Shown one piece after another: positions 10,431-20,990 of a DNA stretch of 64,000 nucleotides. The DNA lies in the NCBI GenBank assembly GCA_023213315.1, contig JAKCPI010000523.1, forward strand, positions 1 through 64,000, given 5' to 3'. The DNA comes from Euborellia annulipes. Taxonomy: Eukaryota; Arthropoda; Insecta; Dermaptera; Anisolabididae. Position numbers and translations under genes: made by a program. The stretch's first letter is position 1. Every line of letters begins with the position of its first letter. The notes under the pieces were generated by a model. The model was not told the DNA's origin and did not search any database. It saw only the letters and a list, made by a program, of their open reading frames with translations.

Positions 10431-10706
10431 ACTTTCTCTTACCTCTATATATATTAATATATATAGAGAGAAAGTATTGGATTGATGTCAAAAATTTGAT
10501 GTCGAGATTTTGACGGATATACACGTTTTGAGGTCCCCTGAATCCAAAAAGTGGTTTTCGCGACAGGGTCTGTCTGTGAATCTCTGAACAAAATATCTCT
10601 AGAACGAAAAGAGCTAGGAAGTTGAAATTTTATATTTAAGTTAGGCACGAAGCTTTTGAACAAAATTAGCCAAAGAGTACTAGTAGGCCTACTTGACTGA
10701 TGTAAT
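10431..10706 (+). repeat. F1 element, 3'-truncated
   Basis: Complete 5' hairpin and body up to GAGTACTAGTA, with the TG tract replaced by a short non-repetitive spacer that includes ATATCTCTAGAACG. The same alternative spacer (ATATTTTGTTCACA on the reverse strand) occurs in the copies at 29.2-30.2 and 63.5-64.0 kb, which defines an F1 subfamily. The 3' third is missing. Confidence 0.8.
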
Positions 10707-11828
10707 TGGAAGTAGTCTTCCAGATGACGTATTTACTCCAAAAGTTGATAGAAATCTACAATTTTAGTGTAAGGAGTATATACTCAATAAATAGCATAAC
10801 TCTGCTTACACCTAAAATGCTGCCCCCAATTTCTGGCGAACCTGAACCAATTCCAAAGCTACCCCCTCCCCCCTCTCCCACCATCCTATAGCGGCTCTAG
10901 ATAAATGATTCAAGATAAACATATTTAATAATTCTTTTTAGATAAATTTGTTATTTTTTGTCTTCACTACAATCATTATTATGAATAATACAATTTTTTT
11001 TGTAAAAAAACGCTGCCAAGGCCCTTTCTTTAATGCGTCCCGGCCGCCGCCCCCTCGGCCCCTCCCTTGTTGCAGCACTGAATCTAATCTAAAATATATA
11101 TTACTAAAAGCCTACAATTCTTTACCTTGAATATTCTTGAATTCTATAAGACCTCTACTGCCAGAAGATTAAATTCTCTTACCGATTAGATATATTACAA
11201 AAATATATAAATTCGAGAATATAGACAAGTTGCTTTCTAACTTTACATGTTGACTCTTTTGACTATATGTCAATTAGCAAGTATATAAAAATTTAATAAA
11301 ATTTATCTGGTGTTAATTTGTGCCAAGTAACACCACGAATGACGTAATCTATCTGCTAGTGTTTATAATGAACTTAGACCAAATACTTGAAAATAAACTC
11401 TCCCAATATTATTTGATATTAGTCAAGATTAAAAATATAAAATTTTAATTATTGACCATTAAATTTTTCAACGCCATTTTAAATAATTAGGAAAAAAAAA
11501 CTGAAACAATTTATTAGCTGTTAATTTGTTTATTTACTTTCCTATTTAATTTTTTTAATTATTTATAGAAATTTTATTATTCATTTTGTCTAATTGTAAA
11601 ATAAAATATTCGTAATAAATTTCTTTCTTAAACTAGTTTTTTTATTCATTTCTCTAGGAATAAAAAAACTAACTAGGTTAATGCAACTTTAAAAATATTT
11701 TTCTTGGTTTCAATTAATGCTGCCAAATACGGGGTATTTTTGATTGTTTGTTTCATTTCAAAAAATATATTTCTATTAAACTCGTGAGGCTTAATATTTA
11801 TTATTTGTCTCAAAAAGCCGAAAAAATG
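10707..11828. other. Intergenic, nothing recognised
   Basis: Two short proline-rich open frames (10706-10891 and 10948-11130) come from C-rich runs such as CCCCCTCCCCCCTC. I do not treat them as genes. Confidence 0.5.
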
Positions 11829-11910
11829 GGTCTCACAGGAAGATAAACCACGGATCTGTCAAATTATACTCAGTAAGCCCTACCTCTAGGCCATAGCACT
11901 AAACTCGTCT
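11829..11910 (-). repeat. SINE C (tRNA-like), partial
   Basis: The minus strand has GCTATGGCCTAGAGGTAGGG (A-box region) and GACAGATCCGTGGTTTATC (B-box region). The same order appears at 56466-56540 and around 59.67-59.77 kb. tRNA-derived by its box layout; body and tail are not clear. Confidence 0.5.
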
Positions 11911-12034
11911 ATTTGACTTTAATATTTAGCTTAAGATCGTTAGTTATCGTCAATGCCGAGTACAAATTGGCAGATCTCTGATTCAATTATTTATTTCGAC
12001 CTTTTGAGATAATAAATATAATCAATTATTGTTT

Positions 12035-12170
12035 GGCTTGATGTAGTTGGTAACGTGCTTACCTTGATTGAATACCAAGGGTCGCGGGTTCGGATCCTAG
12101 GCAGTCCGATGATTTTATTTAAGCCATTTGGATACCAAATGACTTAAATGGCATTCTTATGCCTGGTTAT
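12035..12170 (+). repeat. SINE A, head and palindrome only
   Basis: The A box (TTGATGTAGTTGGTAACGTG) and B box (GCGGGTTCGGATCC) of the tRNA-like head are followed by GGCAGTCCGATGATTTTATT and the full TTTGG/CCAAA palindrome. The copy ends at ATGCCTGG, so the 3' half is lost. Confidence 0.85.
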
Positions 12171-12340
12171 TGGTCTCTGAGTGGTAATCCGACTAAACTT
12201 TTCTTTGACATTTTTTTGTTTCCTAACTTTCTTCTCTAAATTACTCTTTTTCTTCTCTAATACCATCTTATATGTTAAATTTTTCTTAAAATTGACTATT
12301 ACCCAAAACCAATTAGTAAATAATTACATATTTGTCAATT

Positions 12341-12518
12341 GAATTCTAAGGACCTTCGGCCAAAAACAAATACTTTTGCGTATTACCCGTTTATTTAATT
12401 ATAAAAATTGCATTCATGGAATGCTGAGCAATTTTGTTACATCACTGAGATCGAAATATCTACAAATAAACGGATAATACGCAAAAGTATTTATTTTTGG
12501 CCGATAGTCCTTAGAATT
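12341..12518. mobile_element. Short inverted-repeat MITE
   Basis: Inverted repeats of about 50 bp (GAATTCTAAGGACCTTCGGC on the left, GCCGATAGTCCTTAGAATT on the right, both with ACTTTTGCGTATTA inside) around about 75 bp. A fragment of the same family lies at 21292-21362. No target duplication could be fixed. Confidence 0.65.
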
Positions 12519-12837
12519 AAATTGATTTTTCTTACGGACTTCTACAAACAACAATTACATATTTGTAACTGTCTAATTCTTAAATTAAATTTATTATATC
12601 TGATAAATAATGAATTATTTTAACTAAAGTTACATCTTATAAAAAAATTAATCAGAGAGTTTTCTTTTTCCTCTCACTCTTCGTTAAATGAATGATATAA
12701 TGCTGCATCAGATCTTGGCTTATGACCCCCCCTTAATGACCCCTCACTGGTCCAGCTGGTAATTGATTGTGTGGTGTGCGGTGCGGAATTCTTTTTACGG
12801 GATCCTAAGGAGAGGGTAAAAGTTGGGTAACTTTCCC
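12519..12837. other. AT-rich DNA grading into GC-rich block
   Basis: AT-rich to about 12690, then GC-rich up to the open segment that follows. The last part could be 5' UTR or promoter of that segment; no TATA motif is clear. Confidence 0.35.
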
Positions 12838-13020
12838 ATGGCTGCCCACATGGCGAACCCCGTCTATTCTGTTTCTTTAGACGAGCCTCCTGCTTTTCTC
12901 TCTCTCTCACTCCTTGATGCTGGGTCGGTATTGTCCAACCCCAAAACAGCCGGGGCTCATTTCGATCGTCACCTGGGCATCTTTCAACGCAACCCCAGCC
13001 CCAAGAACAAGAAGCTGCTT
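12838..13020 (+). CDS. Candidate first coding exon, unknown protein
   Basis: An ATG in fair context (CCCATGG) opens 61 codons that run without a stop to a GTAAGA donor at 13021, phase 0. The peptide starts MAAHMANPVYSVSLDEPP, then has a hydrophobic FLSLSLL stretch and ends in a basic RNPSPKNKKLL. An in-frame stop lies upstream at 12817, so this would be an initiating exon. The GC content is clearly above the flanks. I recognise no domain. A downstream partner exon is not established: the open segments at 17.4 and 18.1 kb are in other phases. It could also be a chance frame. Confidence 0.3.
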
Positions 13021-13283
13021 GTAAGAATCAGCCTCTATGTACGCAGGTGTTTACGCCCTTCCCTATATGTATGAGTGTGCGTGTCAATGTGTGTGTATGT
13101 GTGCCTGTGTATCTAATGCGGCTGCACATGGATGAGAATGACACGCCACAAAAAAAAAATCAGAGTCACTTTATAAAAGGTGACGCGTTTTTTTTTTTAA
13201 GTCTTTTAACTTTAACTCTTTTTCAAATTTTCTTTGATATGTCGTAGGCTCCCGAATTATAAAAGTTTTATTTATAACTTATT
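13021..13283. other. TG-rich and AT-rich spacer
   Basis: A GTGTGTGTATGTGTGCCTGT tract near 13090 and A/T runs; no gene seen. Confidence 0.5.
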
Positions 13284-13373
13284 ACTTTCTCTTATCCTAT
13301 AATATGAAATATATATAGAGAGAATCATGTCAAAAATTAGATGTTGAGATTTTGATGGATATACATGTTTTGA
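13284..13373 (+). repeat. F1 5' fragment
   Basis: 5' hairpin with a shortened second arm, then ATCATGTCAAAAATTAGATG and GAGATTTTGATGGATATACA, ending at the CATGTTTTG site. The remainder of the element is absent. Confidence 0.75.
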
Positions 13374-14388
13374 TTACTTATGAGTAGAGACCGGATTTTA
13401 AGCAAAATGCTTATTGCTCAATTTTATAAGCAACCATTAGATATTTAATTTCTATACGAATTAGGAAAAACTAAGTGTATTGAGATTGCATTTTTTATGC
13501 TTTTTTTGAGTTTTTATGCTTTTTTTTCCCTTTCGTGCTTATTTTAACTTATTTTACGAATATTTATAATTTTTTTTTTCTTTATTAAAAAACACACTTT
13601 TTCCCATTTGCACACGCATACACCAGGGACGTATATAAGGGGGGGGGGGGCCCAAAAAAAAACCCCGCAGTGTGAAAAAATATATAAAAATTTTTCCGCA
13701 GGGTGAAAAAATTTGGTTCCGCGAAAACAAAAGTTTTCGCAGGGCGGGGCGGAATAAATTTAGTTTATTTAAAAAAAAATTTGTATACGCCATTGGTATG
13801 AGTAAAAATTGCTTATGAGATGCTTTTTTTCAACTTTTATGCTTATTTAACAACTTTTTATTCAAGTTTTTTATGCTTTTTTAAGCACTTTTTTTCCATT
13901 TTTTTATGCTTTTTTGTCCGGTCTTTACTTATGAGAGTTTCTTCATTCTCTCAAATCTACCATTTTCCTAATAAGTTTTTTTAATTATTATTATCTACTC
14001 TCAAGTAATAAAACATTTACTGAAAATCAAAACTTCGGCTATAACTTAAGTAAAAAAAAAATCCCGAGCGTAAATCACGTGAAAACGTTAATTCAACTCC
14101 TTTAGGTGCACGGGGGGCTATTTTTGTTATTTTCAAATTTAAGATAAATGGTAATTTGTTTAGAATCGTTTAGTAGATACAATATTTTATTTTTTGAGAA
14201 ATGATAAAGTCCCGTTCCATTTATATCAATAGGAAATAAAATAATATTTGAAGTTTTGACTGTATGCTCTCGTGATGGTCATGAAAAACAGATAAATCAT
14301 TTTTCAAGAGATCTGTTCAAAGATCAAAATGAAAAAAAAATTAAGCTGCCTAAAATTTCAAATTTTTTTTTAAATTATTAATATTTAC
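13374..14388. other. AT-rich, low-complexity runs
   Basis: Repeated TTTTTATGCTTTTTT-like strings at 13490-13530 and 13820-13920 suggest a degenerate low-complexity repeat. A SINE tail scrap with CACACTTTTTCCCATT lies at 13590-13620, and a G-run at 13641-13650. No gene. Confidence 0.5.
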
Positions 14389-14580
14389 AAGTGGCATACG
14401 GCGGCTCTTCCCAGGAGACTGCGCCACCGCCAAATGCATCAAATTTATTCTTGTTTGAAAATTTTAAATTTCTCAATTTGACTCAACCTCCTTTTATTCC
14501 GGCCAATCAGCGCCATGATAGGCACATACACACAGGGACAGGAAGTCAGCCGCTAATTCTTTATATTATTGTATGATGAT
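14389..14580 (+). repeat. Repeat X, copy 1
   Basis: ACAAGTGGCA, AAATGCATCAAA, GGCCAATCAGCG and the end TATTGTATGATGAT occur in the same order at 23117-23415, where the middle is longer. It is a dispersed repeat of unknown class. Confidence 0.55.
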
Positions 14581-14602
14581 TTTTCGGCCCTCGAACAAAT
14601 AC

Positions 14603-14747
14603 AAATTTTATTTACTTAAATTAAAATTTAAAAATAAAATATTTGATTATCTGTTTCAAGATATTTTTTAATTAAAATAAATTAACACCTTAAAACCTCT
14701 AATCAAATATTTTATTTTTAAATTTTAATTTAAGTAAATAAAATTTT
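14603..14747. repeat. Perfect 47-bp inverted repeat
   Basis: AAATTTTATTTACTTAAATT at the left returns as its reverse complement at the right end. Arms run from about 14603 to 14648 and 14700 to 14747 with very little divergence, around a spacer of about 50 bp. It is very AT-rich. Probably a fold-back element. Confidence 0.75.
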
Positions 14748-15658
14748 AGTTTCAGGAAGCTTAATTTTTTTGTTTCATTTTGAACTTTAAACCGGTCTCT
14801 TGAAAAATTATTTATCTAGTTTTTCACGACCAGCAGAGATATCTCTATATTTTTAAGATGTAATGAAAAATATTGGGTATTTCAAAATTGTCTTTAGAAA
14901 ATTTATTAAGACATACCGTATAGAAAATTCATAATCAATGGTTAACAATGTTGGTGAAACTGAATTGTGATTGCTTAAACAATTAAATTTTCTCGTGGAT
15001 AAATATGATCATTAAGACTAAAGAGCACTCTGAAAATTTAGAAAAGCATTAAATAGAATTTGACAGCTGCTAACAAACCGAAAGTCTCATTTGTTTTATT
15101 GATCTCTCTTCTTTCCTATTTGGTAATTGGTTTTCAACTGGAGCCGTTGTGACCCTTTTGCCCGCATTTCTGGCATATCGCGTGATTGGATTCTCCTCTC
15201 TTACGCTACTCCTGCATGCACTTTTGAATGGTGGCAGTAGCCAGGTGCTCACCTTCGTGTTAGAGTATTCAGGCCCTTTAGAGAGCCTACGGCTTTGTAT
15301 TTATATACCTTAAATAATAAATGTGAATATAATATGTGCCCAAGGCCAGTATTGTTTGTCCAAGATAACAGGAGGGCCAGTTTATTTCCTTTCTCCTTCT
15401 CTAAGAATGACAAGAAATAAAGTTATCTTTCATCCATTTGTTTCCACAACTAAAGAAATTCTTTTACACTAAAAGACACTAAAAGCCTGTATTTAAGACA
15501 GCCTCTTCCAGGTTAAAAATTTTTCATTTCTAAATAATACCTTGAAACTTACAGCTGGCTATATACTAATTGTCTTTAATGCTAATAAAAGATCCTTAAC
15601 AATACGAACTTTTTTAATGTAAAATTTAATATTTCGCACCCCGGCAAGGGAAAAAAAT
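14748..15658. other. Intergenic, nothing firm
   Basis: Bases 15060-15290 are GC-richer and hold a 60-codon minus-strand frame, without a motif that holds up. Elsewhere AT-rich. Confidence 0.45.
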
Positions 15659-15836
15659 CATCACACTTTTTTCCCACACACACCCACATACACACAGTCT
15701 TTTCGGGCACTCAGGCTATATAAGACTAAACGACACTCATTATTTGTTAATATATACCTATATAAATATATATATATCGGTAATATATAATATGGGGTTC
15801 CAGGCATATTTATTTAAGCTATTTGGTATACAAATT
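15659..15836 (-). repeat. SINE A, 5'-truncated at palindrome
   Basis: On the minus strand the 3' half of SINE A, from the palindrome arm through GCCTGGAACC to the TG-rich tail. An AT-dinucleotide expansion lies in the middle (15757-15790). Confidence 0.75.
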
Positions 15837-16433
15837 CAAAATTTAAAAACCCTTTTATTTTTATTAGCTCTATAACTCAACAATTTTATCAACCCCTTTA
15901 GTACATCTTTAAATAAAAGTATTTTTCTTTTCGCGATTAAAGAAAAAACCTCTTCAGGATCTCTAATGCCTTGCAATATTTCGGAATCAAATTTTATAAA
16001 TATAGTTAAATATTTTTCGAGATCTATTTAATGTATATTTGAATAAGATAATAGTATTCAAAATACCTCGATTCGGACTAAACAAGTCATAGATATATTC
16101 AACAATATAGTATATCTATCTCTAACTGATTGAGTCTTATAGTACCTTTACATTAAGTGAGCAATTGTTCCTTCTACCAGATTTCTCACCTAGTCCGTTT
16201 CTATCTTGTATGGATTTTTGCTTAGCTAGTGCAAGCCTAATGAATTTGTTTTAATCGAGGATCTAATAACAAATCACAATCTCAAATATTTTTTCATTTA
16301 TTATTATACCAGTATTTTTTGTCTCAATTGTCATTCCTATTGTCTTGACTTTTCTTCTTAATTATATTTTTTTTCCTTCGTTAAACAATTAGTTTAATTA
16401 GGGCCTTTTCATTTGTGATTCATTCCTCTTCTT
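15837..16433. other. AT-rich, nothing recognised
   Basis: No supported feature; the last 14 bases are the left TSD of the next SINE. Confidence 0.5.
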
Positions 16434-16701
16434 TTTTTTTTTTTTTTTTTAACATTCACACTTTTTCTCATTCACACTCACATTCACATACACATTCATG
16501 CAGTCTTTTCGGCAACTTACGCCATATAAGACTTTGACGATAACCGTTGTAGAGAATATATCAATTGTGGGGTCAGGCATTTCTATTTAAGCCATCTGGT
16601 ATCCAAATGGCTTAAATAAAATCCTCGGACTGCCTGGGTCCGAACCCGCGACGTTTGGTATAGGAGGTAGGCACGCTACCTACTACGCCACACCCGGGGG
16701 C
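16434..16701 (-). repeat. SINE A, full length with TSD
   Basis: A complete copy of 268 bp on the minus strand: tRNA-like head with B box CGCGGGTTCGGACCC, the 16-bp palindrome, body, TG-rich tail and poly(A). It is flanked by the 14-bp direct repeat TCATTCCTCTTCTT at 16420-16433 and 16702-16715. This proves retrotransposition by a LINE-type machinery and fixes both ends of the family. Confidence 0.92.
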
Positions 16702-16715
16702 TCATTCCTCTTCTT

Positions 16716-17388
16716 AATTTTACATTAAATTCACTTTTTACATTTTTTTAATTGGAAAGAAATTCTTTTATTTTTTCCTCTAATAAAAAATATCTGATAT
16801 ACATTTATAAACATTTCATAATGCCAACATTGGTAAAGTTATATTTGAAGGTGGCAGCCAGGAAGGAGTGTCTCTAAATCAATGAATCTCCCAAAGATTC
16901 GCGACGTTTCGGTCCAAATTTATTTTTCAATTATATATTAAAAGAATATCACCCTTGATAGAGATCTCTTTTAACTCTAATCATGGTATAAATATCAGGT
17001 TTTTTTAATTAATATATGTAAAAAATAATTTTTTGAGTTAATCAATCCACCAACATGTCAAAACAGACATATATAATTTAACCTAAGACCTCTCATTTGT
17101 TTATTTCTTCTTTTCAATTAGGGACATGACATATAAGACAAGTTATCCAATTATAATTGGCGAAAAACCTTGACATTCATATTCATATTTAATACTCCCT
17201 ATTCAAATGATAATAAAATACGTAATAGCTTATATATCGACAATCTCCAATTGTTATTACTATCCCCTTTCGAAAGGGTGTCTTAAGAGCCCTGATTTTA
17301 CATACTCTCTGCTAGCTCTAATTTATTTTAATGTGAATCCAATCTCGGATCTCTTCTCCTTTCTACATTGAATTGTTTTCTCAATTAG
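16716..17388. other. AT-rich, hammerhead-like scrap
   Basis: GGCAGCCAG (16854) and CGACGTTTCGGTCC (16911) recall one end of the hammerhead palindromes, but no ribozyme core can be completed. No gene seen. Confidence 0.4.
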
Positions 17389-17536
17389 GTTGTAGCCACT
17401 TCCGGCGTGATCTGACAGCAGATAAGACGCTTTCGAATCTGAGACCAAGCATGCGGGCCTTGATTTGGGAAATTCATGCTGTGTCAGTGGCTTTTCTTTG
17501 GGCTATCAATGATTTACCTCCCCTAGAACGTTAGAA
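17389..17536 (+). CDS. Weak candidate exon, unknown protein
   Basis: After the acceptor-like TTTTCTCAATTAG the frame is open for 48 codons to TAG. The peptide contains CSHFRRDLTADKTLSNL and IWEIHAVSVAFLWAINDLPP. The block is GC-richer than its surroundings, but no donor of quality is present before the stop and no family is recognised. It may be a terminal exon or chance. Confidence 0.18.
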
Positions 17537-17716
17537 CTAATTCTAAATTGTGAATAACGGAATTTTAGGAAAAAATATAACATTTGTACGGAAAGAGAAT
17601 CTGCGGCATGGAAAATTAAAAAAAAAAAAATTAAGATCTTTATAAAAAGCTTATATTGCTTAAGATACCAGAGTGACAAAAAATTATAAAGGCCATATGT
17701 TAGAAATTACTTTATT

Positions 17717-17760
17717 ACTTTCTCTTATCTATATAGAAACAGATAGTAATGGATTCAAGT
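17717..17760 (+). repeat. F1 5' hairpin fragment
   Basis: ACTTTCTCTTATC, short loop, degraded second arm, GGATTCAAG. Joined directly to repeat R3. Confidence 0.6.
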
Positions 17761-17888
17761 AACTTTCATGGAATAATACTGAGATAGATTCCCGATTCCT
17801 TCCTCAAGAGAAGGCCACTCATATAGAGTTAGATAATTTTTGCCATGAGGCTGATTTGAATTTGTCTTCAACTCAGGAGCTTGACTAT
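17757..17888 (+). repeat. Repeat R3, copy 1
   Basis: AGTAACTTTCATGGAATAAT, TTTTTGCCATGAG and TTCAACTCAGG occur in the same order at 20991-21140 (+) and 50650-50785 (-). On the opposite strand the sequence has a B-box-like GAATTCAAATCC, so a SINE origin is possible. Confidence 0.6.
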
Positions 17889-18108
17889 TTAATACCCTGG
17901 TTAATAGCCTATATGGAATATAGTAGGCCTACTACTTTTAAATTAAATTAATTTTGCTGATTTGTTTTGTGATGGAGTTGTTGTTAAAAAAATGATCTTT
18001 ATTATCGAGAACACATATTTCCAACGCGTGAAGTGACGTGATCCGTGTTAGCCATTTGTTTTACAAATTATGAAATTTCTACTTTGGTTGTTTATTTCTT
18101 AATAATAG

Positions 18109-18296
18109 CGAAAACCGGCAGTATAGTCTATACACCTTCGCTATTTGTTTTTATACAAATTCCCCCGGTGAAGGATTGAAAGCTATGAACCTTGGCGAAA
18201 GAGGGGAGTTGATGTCCTCGGGCGCCTCGGAAGCCTCAGGCTTCATGAATGAAGACGAAGAAAAAAGGAGAAGAATGAATGCCTGGTTCTCCTCAG
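18109..18296 (+). CDS. Candidate exon A of unknown gene
   Basis: Bounded by an acceptor (TTTATTTCTTAATAATAG) and the donor CAG/GTGAAT. One frame is open across the whole segment and from 18074 upstream. A possible start ATG lies at 18185, followed by MNLGERGELMSSGASEASGF and a charged NEDEEKRRRMNAWFSS. If translation starts there, 37 codons plus one base are coded, which matches the phase of the exon at 19817. Codon composition and GC are unlike the flanks. No domain recognised. Without the splice the frame ends three codons later. Confidence 0.4.
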
Positions 18297-19816
18297 GTGA
18301 ATGGTGAACCATTCATAGAAAACCACTCATTAAGCAAAAGCCACAGCCAGTCTACTCACCGAAGCCAGCGTTTGTTTTTGCTTCTTTTTTTTCAACAAAA
18401 ATAACAAAAACAAATCATTCGTTTAGTAAACAATCCGCAATTACGAACGAATTGGCTATTGTATGTGTATGAGTGTTCATCACTCATTAAACATTCAGGA
18501 GTTAATTAAACTCTGTCAAGAATAGTTGTATAATTGAATTGTCTTTGTCTTAAGAAGAATAAGATCGAGTAGCCAAATGTCTAAAAAAAAAAAAAAAAAG
18601 ATGGTTAAAAATTCGTCGAAATTCTTAATTATTAGAGAAATTTAAATATCGTAAAGCTCGCCGCAGATTATGCACCATATTAATGTTCTAATTAAATATG
18701 TGAGGTCTTTAGCCTAACTTGTACAGGGGTCCGGAGTTCAAGTCAAGCCTAGGTCAAGGTCATGACATATTAAAATTATTTAATGAGTTAAATTGTTGAA
18801 TATGTCTTAATTTTCTTAAAAAAAAAATTTCCTAAATTAAATAAATTTTATTCTAATTATTTTTATCTTTACGGCATCTGAAGAGAAATGCAGGCATATT
18901 TGTTTATACCACTTGGTTTAAATAAATATTTATTAGATTCTGCTGGAATCCGAATCAACATCTCTTGGCTTGAATGGTTAACAATATTGAGATTGTCACT
19001 ATCTCCAACCTTTCGACCATGAGATAGCTACCAAGTGTGGAGGGTTTTCGAGGGTTTAAAATTTTTTTCAAGCATTACTCAATCAAATTTTTGATCTTTT
19101 TTATTCAGAAAGAAAATATTACGCCGTCTTTTTTTAGGGAACGTTTTTCTTTTTTTTTTCTTTTTTGGAATTTGCTTTAAAGTTTTTCAAAAACACTTAG
19201 GCCTATAAATTTTTTAATATTTCATTCAAATATTTAAAAATAATGAGTATCGTATACAGTGTATAAAGCCCGAAAGAACTAAAACTACATATTTGAGGGG
19301 GTTGTCCAATATCTTTTCTCTTGACGGTATATCTTATATTGTAGTTAAGTACTCAAATCTATGAATTCAGGAACGAAAAAGGGTTGATGAAAAGTTCTCG
19401 CTCAAAGCAAAAAAAATATAATAAATAAATCCAAAAAAATTTATTTCAAAAAAAAAAGAACCAAAAAAATTTAAAGTTAAAACAAGGAAAAAATTGAAAA
19501 AATTATTCTCCCTTCTTTGGTAACTACATGACTACATATTCTCTTCATTAAAATAACTATTACATAAAATCATTAAAAATTTCCAATTCAGCTATTAAAT
19601 TAAGAATTCTCATAAACTTGCTATTAAAAAAACGCAAATTCTTAAGGTGAAAGCCTATTGATTTTAGGAAGAAGAAGTGTGATCTATCCGCTATTTCCCA
19701 CACTTTTATATGGAAAATAAAATTAATAGCAGTATCAATCGTTCGTTATTTCTTTCTTAGAATTCCTCGCTGAGGTTGTTCTCGAATTATAATTGGAATA
19801 TAAATTTCCATTCTAG
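18297..19816 (+). other. Inferred intron between candidate exons
   Basis: GT...AG bounded (GTGAATGG to TTTCCATTCTAG), 1520 bp, AT-rich, with A-runs at 18581-18598. It contains vague tRNA-like scraps at 18715-18780 and 18940-19030 but no intact element. Confidence 0.3.
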
Positions 19817-20076
19817 GTCATCCTATAGGGATGTCCAGACAATCGAACACACACACATACACACATATGTTGCACAACTTGACAGATTATAGACCGCCCA
19901 AGTCTACTATTAACAATAAATTGGATGATTGGAAGATGGAAAAAAGATTTATTTTCAACAATGTTTCCAAACAACAACAACCCGAGGTTTTAGGTATCAG
20001 TTCAAGACAATATGATTATGGTCTCTCGAAATCATTCCGTTTAATTGAGTCCGGCCCCGGCGAAGAGGATTTTTAG
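19817..20076 (+). CDS. Candidate terminal exon B of unknown gene
   Basis: Acceptor CCATTCTAG, then 85 codons to TAG at 20074. The sequence begins with a His/Thr-rich part derived from an ACACAC tract. It continues with LTDYRPPKSTINNKLDDWKM, KQQQPEVLG and a C-terminal LIESGPGEEDF. The two leading bases complete the codon left open by exon A, giving a 123-residue joined product if the start is 18185. AATAAA occurs at 20309. It is coding-like in composition, but no family is recognised. Confidence 0.4.
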
Positions 20077-20523
20077 GCTTGTAATTCTTTTAAACGAAGC
20101 CTCAATCACTCTCTATTATATCATAGCATTGGCTATATATGAAAAGTCAATTAAAAATTAACGGTGCACTCACTCACTCAACTGATGATATCTGACTGTG
20201 GTTTATTTTTTTTAGGTTCAGTTGCTTACTATATTAATTTATTGTAAACCAGACAAGCGCCATATACGTTTGTACTATATAAAGAGAGAGAGATGAAAAA
20301 AGAAATCAGAATAAAGAACCCTCCTTTTTTTAATTATAGAAAGATAGTGGCGTAGATCTAAGCCCCATACACAATCTTTAGCTTTATAAACAATAAATAA
20401 AATACTAAGCTTATATATAAATTAACCATAATTTACTCCTGTATTTACCTACATTTGTTTTTGTCACCTTTTTTTTCTTTTGAAACAAAGATAGTCTCAT
20501 TTGTCTTCTGATATCTATTAATA
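20077..20523. other. 3' flank of candidate gene
   Basis: AT-rich, with a GAGAGAGAG run and one AATAAA at 20309 that could serve as a polyadenylation signal. Nothing else is seen. Confidence 0.4.
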
Positions 20524-20810
20524 AATAATAATAGATGAAAGGAGCAGGCAGCCAGATAGTTAGTCTCCACGAAATGAAACTCCCTGTTTAGGAAACAGTT
20601 TCGGCTTTAATTAAATATAACGACATTTTCATCATAATCGAGAGTATGAACTGAAATGACAAAGTCATTGAGTCATATTGTGGACTTTGTCATTTAAGTT
20701 CATACTCTCAATAAAGTGGCCTGATATTTCATTAAAACCGAAACTGTTTCCTAAACAGAGAGTTTCATTTCGTGGAGACTAACCACCCTTTCATCTATTA
20801 TTATTTAAAT
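20524..20810. mobile_element. Fold-back element, about 287 bp
   Basis: Imperfect inverted arms. Left: AATAATAATAGATGAAAGG, TTAGTCTCCACGAAATGAAA, CTGTTTAGGAAACAGTTTCGG and AGAGTATGAACT. Right: the reverse complements in mirrored order, ending CCCTTTCATCTATTATTATT. GGCAGCCAG near the left end and ACCGAAACTG in the right arm recall the hammerhead palindromes, but the core boxes are not intact. Relationship to them is inferred only. Confidence 0.7.
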
Positions 20811-20990
20811 ACATCAGCCACTTTATTTCTTCAAAGCTATTAATAAATTACTTTCATCCTATTCCATCTTCTGGAAGAGAAATTAACGTTGAGTTCTTCA
20901 AAAGTAAATCTCGATTAGGGGTAGATCAATAAAATTATTTCAAAAAGTGAAAATATCGATTGTAGAAGGTGATTCTCTTTATCTTCAGGC

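Noticed and set aside
10795..10891. Proline-rich coding exon
   Set aside because: Short, low-complexity, made of C-runs, no splice sites or conservation evidence.
15070..15252. Zinc-knuckle-like CQKCGQKGH on the minus strand
   Set aside because: The last cysteine is missing, stops flank it closely, and no gag-like context is present.
16854..16924. Complete hammerhead near CGACGTTTCGGTCC
   Set aside because: The CTGANGA box cannot be found at a workable distance on either strand; only a scrap of the family.
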